NCBI GenBank assembly: GCA_021399435.1
Contig: JAJTUP010000012.1
Location: forward strand, 496,001-560,000
Length of the DNA stretch: 64,000 bases
DNA from: Diaporthe sp. PMI_573
Taxonomy: Eukaryota > Ascomycota > Sordariomycetes > Diaporthales > Diaporthaceae
Reading direction: 5' to 3'
Shown here: positions 61,201 through 64,000 of the stretch, piece after piece
Layout: every line of letters starts with the position of its first letter
Numbering within the stretch: position 1 is the first letter of the stretch
Translations under genes and position numbers: made by a program
The notes under the pieces: model-generated
What the model was told of the DNA's origin: nothing
Database searches by the model: none
Seen by the model: only the letters and a program-made list of their open reading frames with translations

Positions 61201-63911
61201 GTAGTGTCTGAGCAACCTACACCATCTCGAACCAGCAAACAGTTGCGAGCGGTTCCGAAGACGCTCGGGCAGGCTAGGGGTCTCGCGAAACCGAACGACT
61301 ACAAGGCTGTAGAAACGAGCGACGACCCCACAGAAGTTGTGTATATATTGAGAAACAAACAAGTGTGAGAGGAACATTGGCGACCAGGATTGTTCTATTC
61401 ACATCCGCCTTGCTTCATCGGGTCATTACTCGTTTCTTTATATTTTAAAGGTTCCCCGGTTGCGTGGAAACGTTCTAGACCGACATGATGTCCTCGGTTT
61501 TGTTTCCCATATGTCCAAAAACTCTGAGGCCTGTCTCGAATCCCAAACCTCTCCACCGCTCCAGCGGTCTATTTGCGTACCTCCTTGCGAAAAGAGAGCG
61601 TTTGTCGCAATGTGAGGCGAGTTACCGTGTACAGCGAGTCTATTCTAATGGCTCCTCGCCCGTGGCAACTCGATGACTTCCAAGACTTCAGAATTGTCTA
61701 GGCTTGCTCACGAAGACTCTCGTGGTGCCACCAAGCTAGAAAGCCTTGACAGGATGAGACTCGGGACGCCACCAAGACGTTCAGACTGCGCAGAACCGCA
61801 CCATGATATTCGCACGCCTATGCTGGCGTCGGTACGGTGGCATTTGGGAACTCGAGCTGAGGGTGATGGATACAAGGGCCAATGTCATCTGGTCAAAGCT
61901 ACAATGTGTCCAGAGCCCGCGAACTCTGATGTGTCTCATCGGTCCTGGTGAGAGGAACTACCCTGGTAGAACTGAAAGCCATGGGTCGCCGACCGGTCTG
62001 GCGCAGTAAATGAGAAAAAGCCTTACTCATGTTGACTGTCATTTTTTTGGGGGCTCTCAGAGCCCAGCATATCAGTCCCATGTCTCACATCCTGTCCTAC
62101 CCAGGTCATGCTGTAGCACCCCGCAAACAGAGACAGGATCTCGCAACCTTGAGGCGTGGGGTCGCAAGAAACACACCCACTGATGGGTGCCGCATGCCCT
62201 CGAGTGCGGAATCTTGTGATCTTCCCCGATTCAGCCCATGGGATCTCGCAGCTCGGTTATCGTGAACCCCTAGAGTCGAGTGTGGATGTGTGTTGCCCTT
62301 ATGCGCGACGTGTGCGCGCATACGGCCCCATTAAAAAACACGCCTTGCCGAGCCTCCCACCGCTTGGCGGGAGGGCTATGCGAGGACGGGTATCAGCAGT
62401 GAGGCTTGCATGTCCCGAGACTTCCTTGTGCGATCTCGCGACCACCATCCATCCCCAGATCTCGCCGTCCAGTATGGGGAGGCGAACACCAGCTGGCCGG
62501 CGTCTGGGCCGCACGATCAGCAGCTGAGGCCATGTTGAAATGAGAGGCGGCTGTTGATGCCTGAGCAACGCCCCCAAAGTTGCTTACGCGGGAATACTTG
62601 CGAGTCCGCCCGATCCTTGAGACAGCGAGGAGGTGGTTGGGATTCAACGGGGCGGTCGTCAGCTAGGCGGCCGGTCCCGGTCTAAAAGTAAGTCATGGAT
62701 GCTCGAGTCTCACGACGAAACCGGCATCTCCTGATGTTCCCGGTCGAAGGACTGGGCTGATATCTAAAGTGATATCAAGGGGGGAGGAGAGAGTTCTCGG
62801 CCCCCACTCCCTTCGTGAGGTGGCGATGTACGTGCGTTGCTATCCCACTTGACCTGGGCCGCCTTTGAAGTGACCACGTTCTCAAATATGACCTATCGGG
62901 CGGCGGCACCGGACACCGGAAGGTGTTTGTGCCACTCGCCCTGCAGCTACACGGCAGTGATGTCCTATGGAGTTAAGGGAGTAATCCAGGAAATGCTCGC
63001 GTATCTTGTCCACATCAATATGGTAAATCCCGGGTGGTATTCCCGAAATCGGCGTGTCGAGCAGGAAGGAAGGGGAAAAAGCAAAGTCGCCCCCGAGTCG
63101 TCTCGCCTCGCTTCAACCGGGGCTTGGTTTATCACATAGCCGGAGAAGCAATGTCTCGAAATGTGACCTTGACCGCCTAGAACCTCTTGGACCACGAGAT
63201 GGGGTCAACTAATGCGGACCCGAAAAAACGACAACTTCCGGCCCACGCCCCAGAGGCGTGAACTAAGCCTTCTCCATCTCACCGGCTGCAGCGGGACTCG
63301 GCTCCGTTGCAGCCGGAAGCACGTCTTGTGGGGCATGTGAGCCTCGTTAAGGTACTTACCCTTTGCACTGTCTCTTCGACACACGAGGGCGGAGGAGACA
63401 TGTAGAGAAGTGGAGTGAGCTCGTAGCACGTAAAGTTCTCTCTTGAGATTGAGAGGCGGGGGTTTTCATTTATTCTTTCAGGCGTTCTTTGGGTGGTAAG
63501 GAGCTACCTTCTCACCGATAACGACGAGTCATATTGGCTTGTAAATTAGAATGGGTGTTCGTGGGTGGGTTGGCAATTAAATGTACCGGACTTAGACCAT
63601 CTGGGGAAGACGCTGTGGGTCGTTCGGAGTATTCAATCCTGAACATCTCCATTGAAGCATGTGCTCCTTCTGAGTGGTGCATAGTGGGAGCGTAAATGAC
63701 CCAGAAAACAGACCAAGAGCATACTACGTGCACCCATAGGAAACGACGAGGCAACGAGGGAAAATGTTTATAAACAAAGTGAACATAAACAAAATCACTT
63801 CATGTCTAACATGCGCTCGCTCGGGAGCGGGCAGACTCTACTTCAAATAACGATGCTAGATTTGAGTTCTGGCATGACACATGAATTAGATCATGGCATC
63901 TTCATGATAAT
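55201..63911. other. Gene-poor region, distal part
   Basis: About 8.7 kb with no convincing protein gene. The largest open frames (247 codons at 55553-56296, and 229 codons on the other strand at 55925-56614) overlap each other and have no family motif. The base texture differs from the proximal half: fewer tandem repeats, more mixed sequence. A possible LTR relic lies at 61147-61376. A short inverted repeat (TGATATC/GATATCA) lies at 62759-62778. Non-coding RNAs or very degenerate elements may be present but cannot be shown by eye. Confidence 0.5.
61147..61376 (+). mobile_element. Possible solo or relic LTR
   Basis: A 230-nt segment starts TGCCTGAGG, carries a TATATATTG box near its end and ends GAGGAACA; it is followed directly by TTGGCGACC, a sequence often found just after the 5' LTR of Gypsy-type retroelements (primer-binding region). 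No gag or pol remnant follows, and no matching target duplication is seen around these borders, so either the borders are wrong or the match is chance. Confidence 0.25.
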
Positions 63912-64000
63912 TCAGTAGTCGTAGAAGCCCTTCCCGCTCTTCTTGCCCAGCCAGCCAGCATCCACCATCTTGCCCAAGAGCACACTCGGTCGATACTTGC
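63912..64000 (-). CDS. 3-hydroxyacyl-CoA / 3-hydroxybutyryl-CoA dehydrogenase, C-terminal end (partial)
   Basis: The minus strand codes the last 28 residues of a protein running off the right edge: KYRPSVLLGKMVDAGWLGKK then SGKGFYDY and stop. Arg-Pro-x-x-x-Leu-x-x-Met-Val-x-Ala-Gly...Gly-x-Lys-x-Gly-x-Gly-Phe-Tyr-x-Tyr is the C-terminal signature of NAD-dependent 3-hydroxyacyl-CoA dehydrogenases, and the end at FYDY fits the short 3-hydroxybutyryl-CoA form. Catalytic and NAD-binding parts lie outside the window, so nothing can be said about activity. Confidence 0.85.
   Translation of the reverse strand, partial: KYRPSVLLGKMVDAGWLGKKSGKGFYDY

Noticed and set aside
1..64000. CRISPR array, rRNA, phage or bacterial operon signs
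   Set aside because: None seen: tandem repeats lack spacer structure, no rRNA motif was recognised, and genes have eukaryotic introns.

Overview
The window looks like nuclear DNA of a filamentous ascomycete (Pezizomycotina, probably Sordariomycetes). Genes are eukaryotic with short spliceosomal introns (mostly 43-130 nt, GT...AG). DNA is moderately GC-rich, and gene content is typical of moulds: a Vac8 armadillo protein, an Erp-type p24 protein, a membrane-anchored GH16 glucanase, an SNF4 subunit and a fungal homeobox regulator. I cannot assign genus or species. No rRNA, credible tRNA, CRISPR array or bacterial operon was seen. Exon joins were worked out by hand from reading frame, splice sites and remembered family motifs; each multi-exon model sums to a multiple of three.

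Layout. 1.5-5.8 kb (+): USP7/Ubp15-type deubiquitinase with MATH domain. 6.6-7.4 kb (+): Tim22. 8.5-10.4 kb (-): type II membrane GH16. 12.3-14.1 kb (-): Prp45/SNW1 splicing factor. 14.6-15.3 kb (-): p24 cargo receptor. 16.0-18.1 kb (+): PhoD-type phosphatase with a 12-nt micro-exon. 18.6-22.5 kb (-): RhoGAP with coiled coil. 23.5-25.2 kb (-): SNF4/AMPK gamma. 27.9-30.0 kb (+): Vac8. 30.6-31.2 kb (-): inner-membrane protease Imp1. 31.6-32.6 kb (+): mitochondrial IF3. 33.3-34.7 kb (+): eIF2B delta. 35.3-35.6 kb (-): a small membrane protein, perhaps a complex I NDUFC2-like subunit. 36.1-39.0 kb (+): Shg1/BOD1-domain protein with a huge Arg/Asp/Glu/Ser tail. 46.8-49.1 kb (-): homeobox transcription factor. 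63.9 kb to the edge (-): last codons of a 3-hydroxyacyl/3-hydroxybutyryl-CoA dehydrogenase.

The left 39 kb is ordinary, dense housekeeping DNA; mitochondrial functions recur (Tim22, Imp1, mtIF3, the NDUFC2-like protein). The right 25 kb is different: the homeobox gene lies between about 7.8 kb and 14.8 kb of DNA in which I find no convincing protein gene. These stretches hold simple repeats, a 15-bp minisatellite also found near 26.7 kb, and one possible LTR relic. The isolated developmental-type regulator and the two related minisatellite arrays are the observations I would follow first. I found no clearly new multi-gene system.
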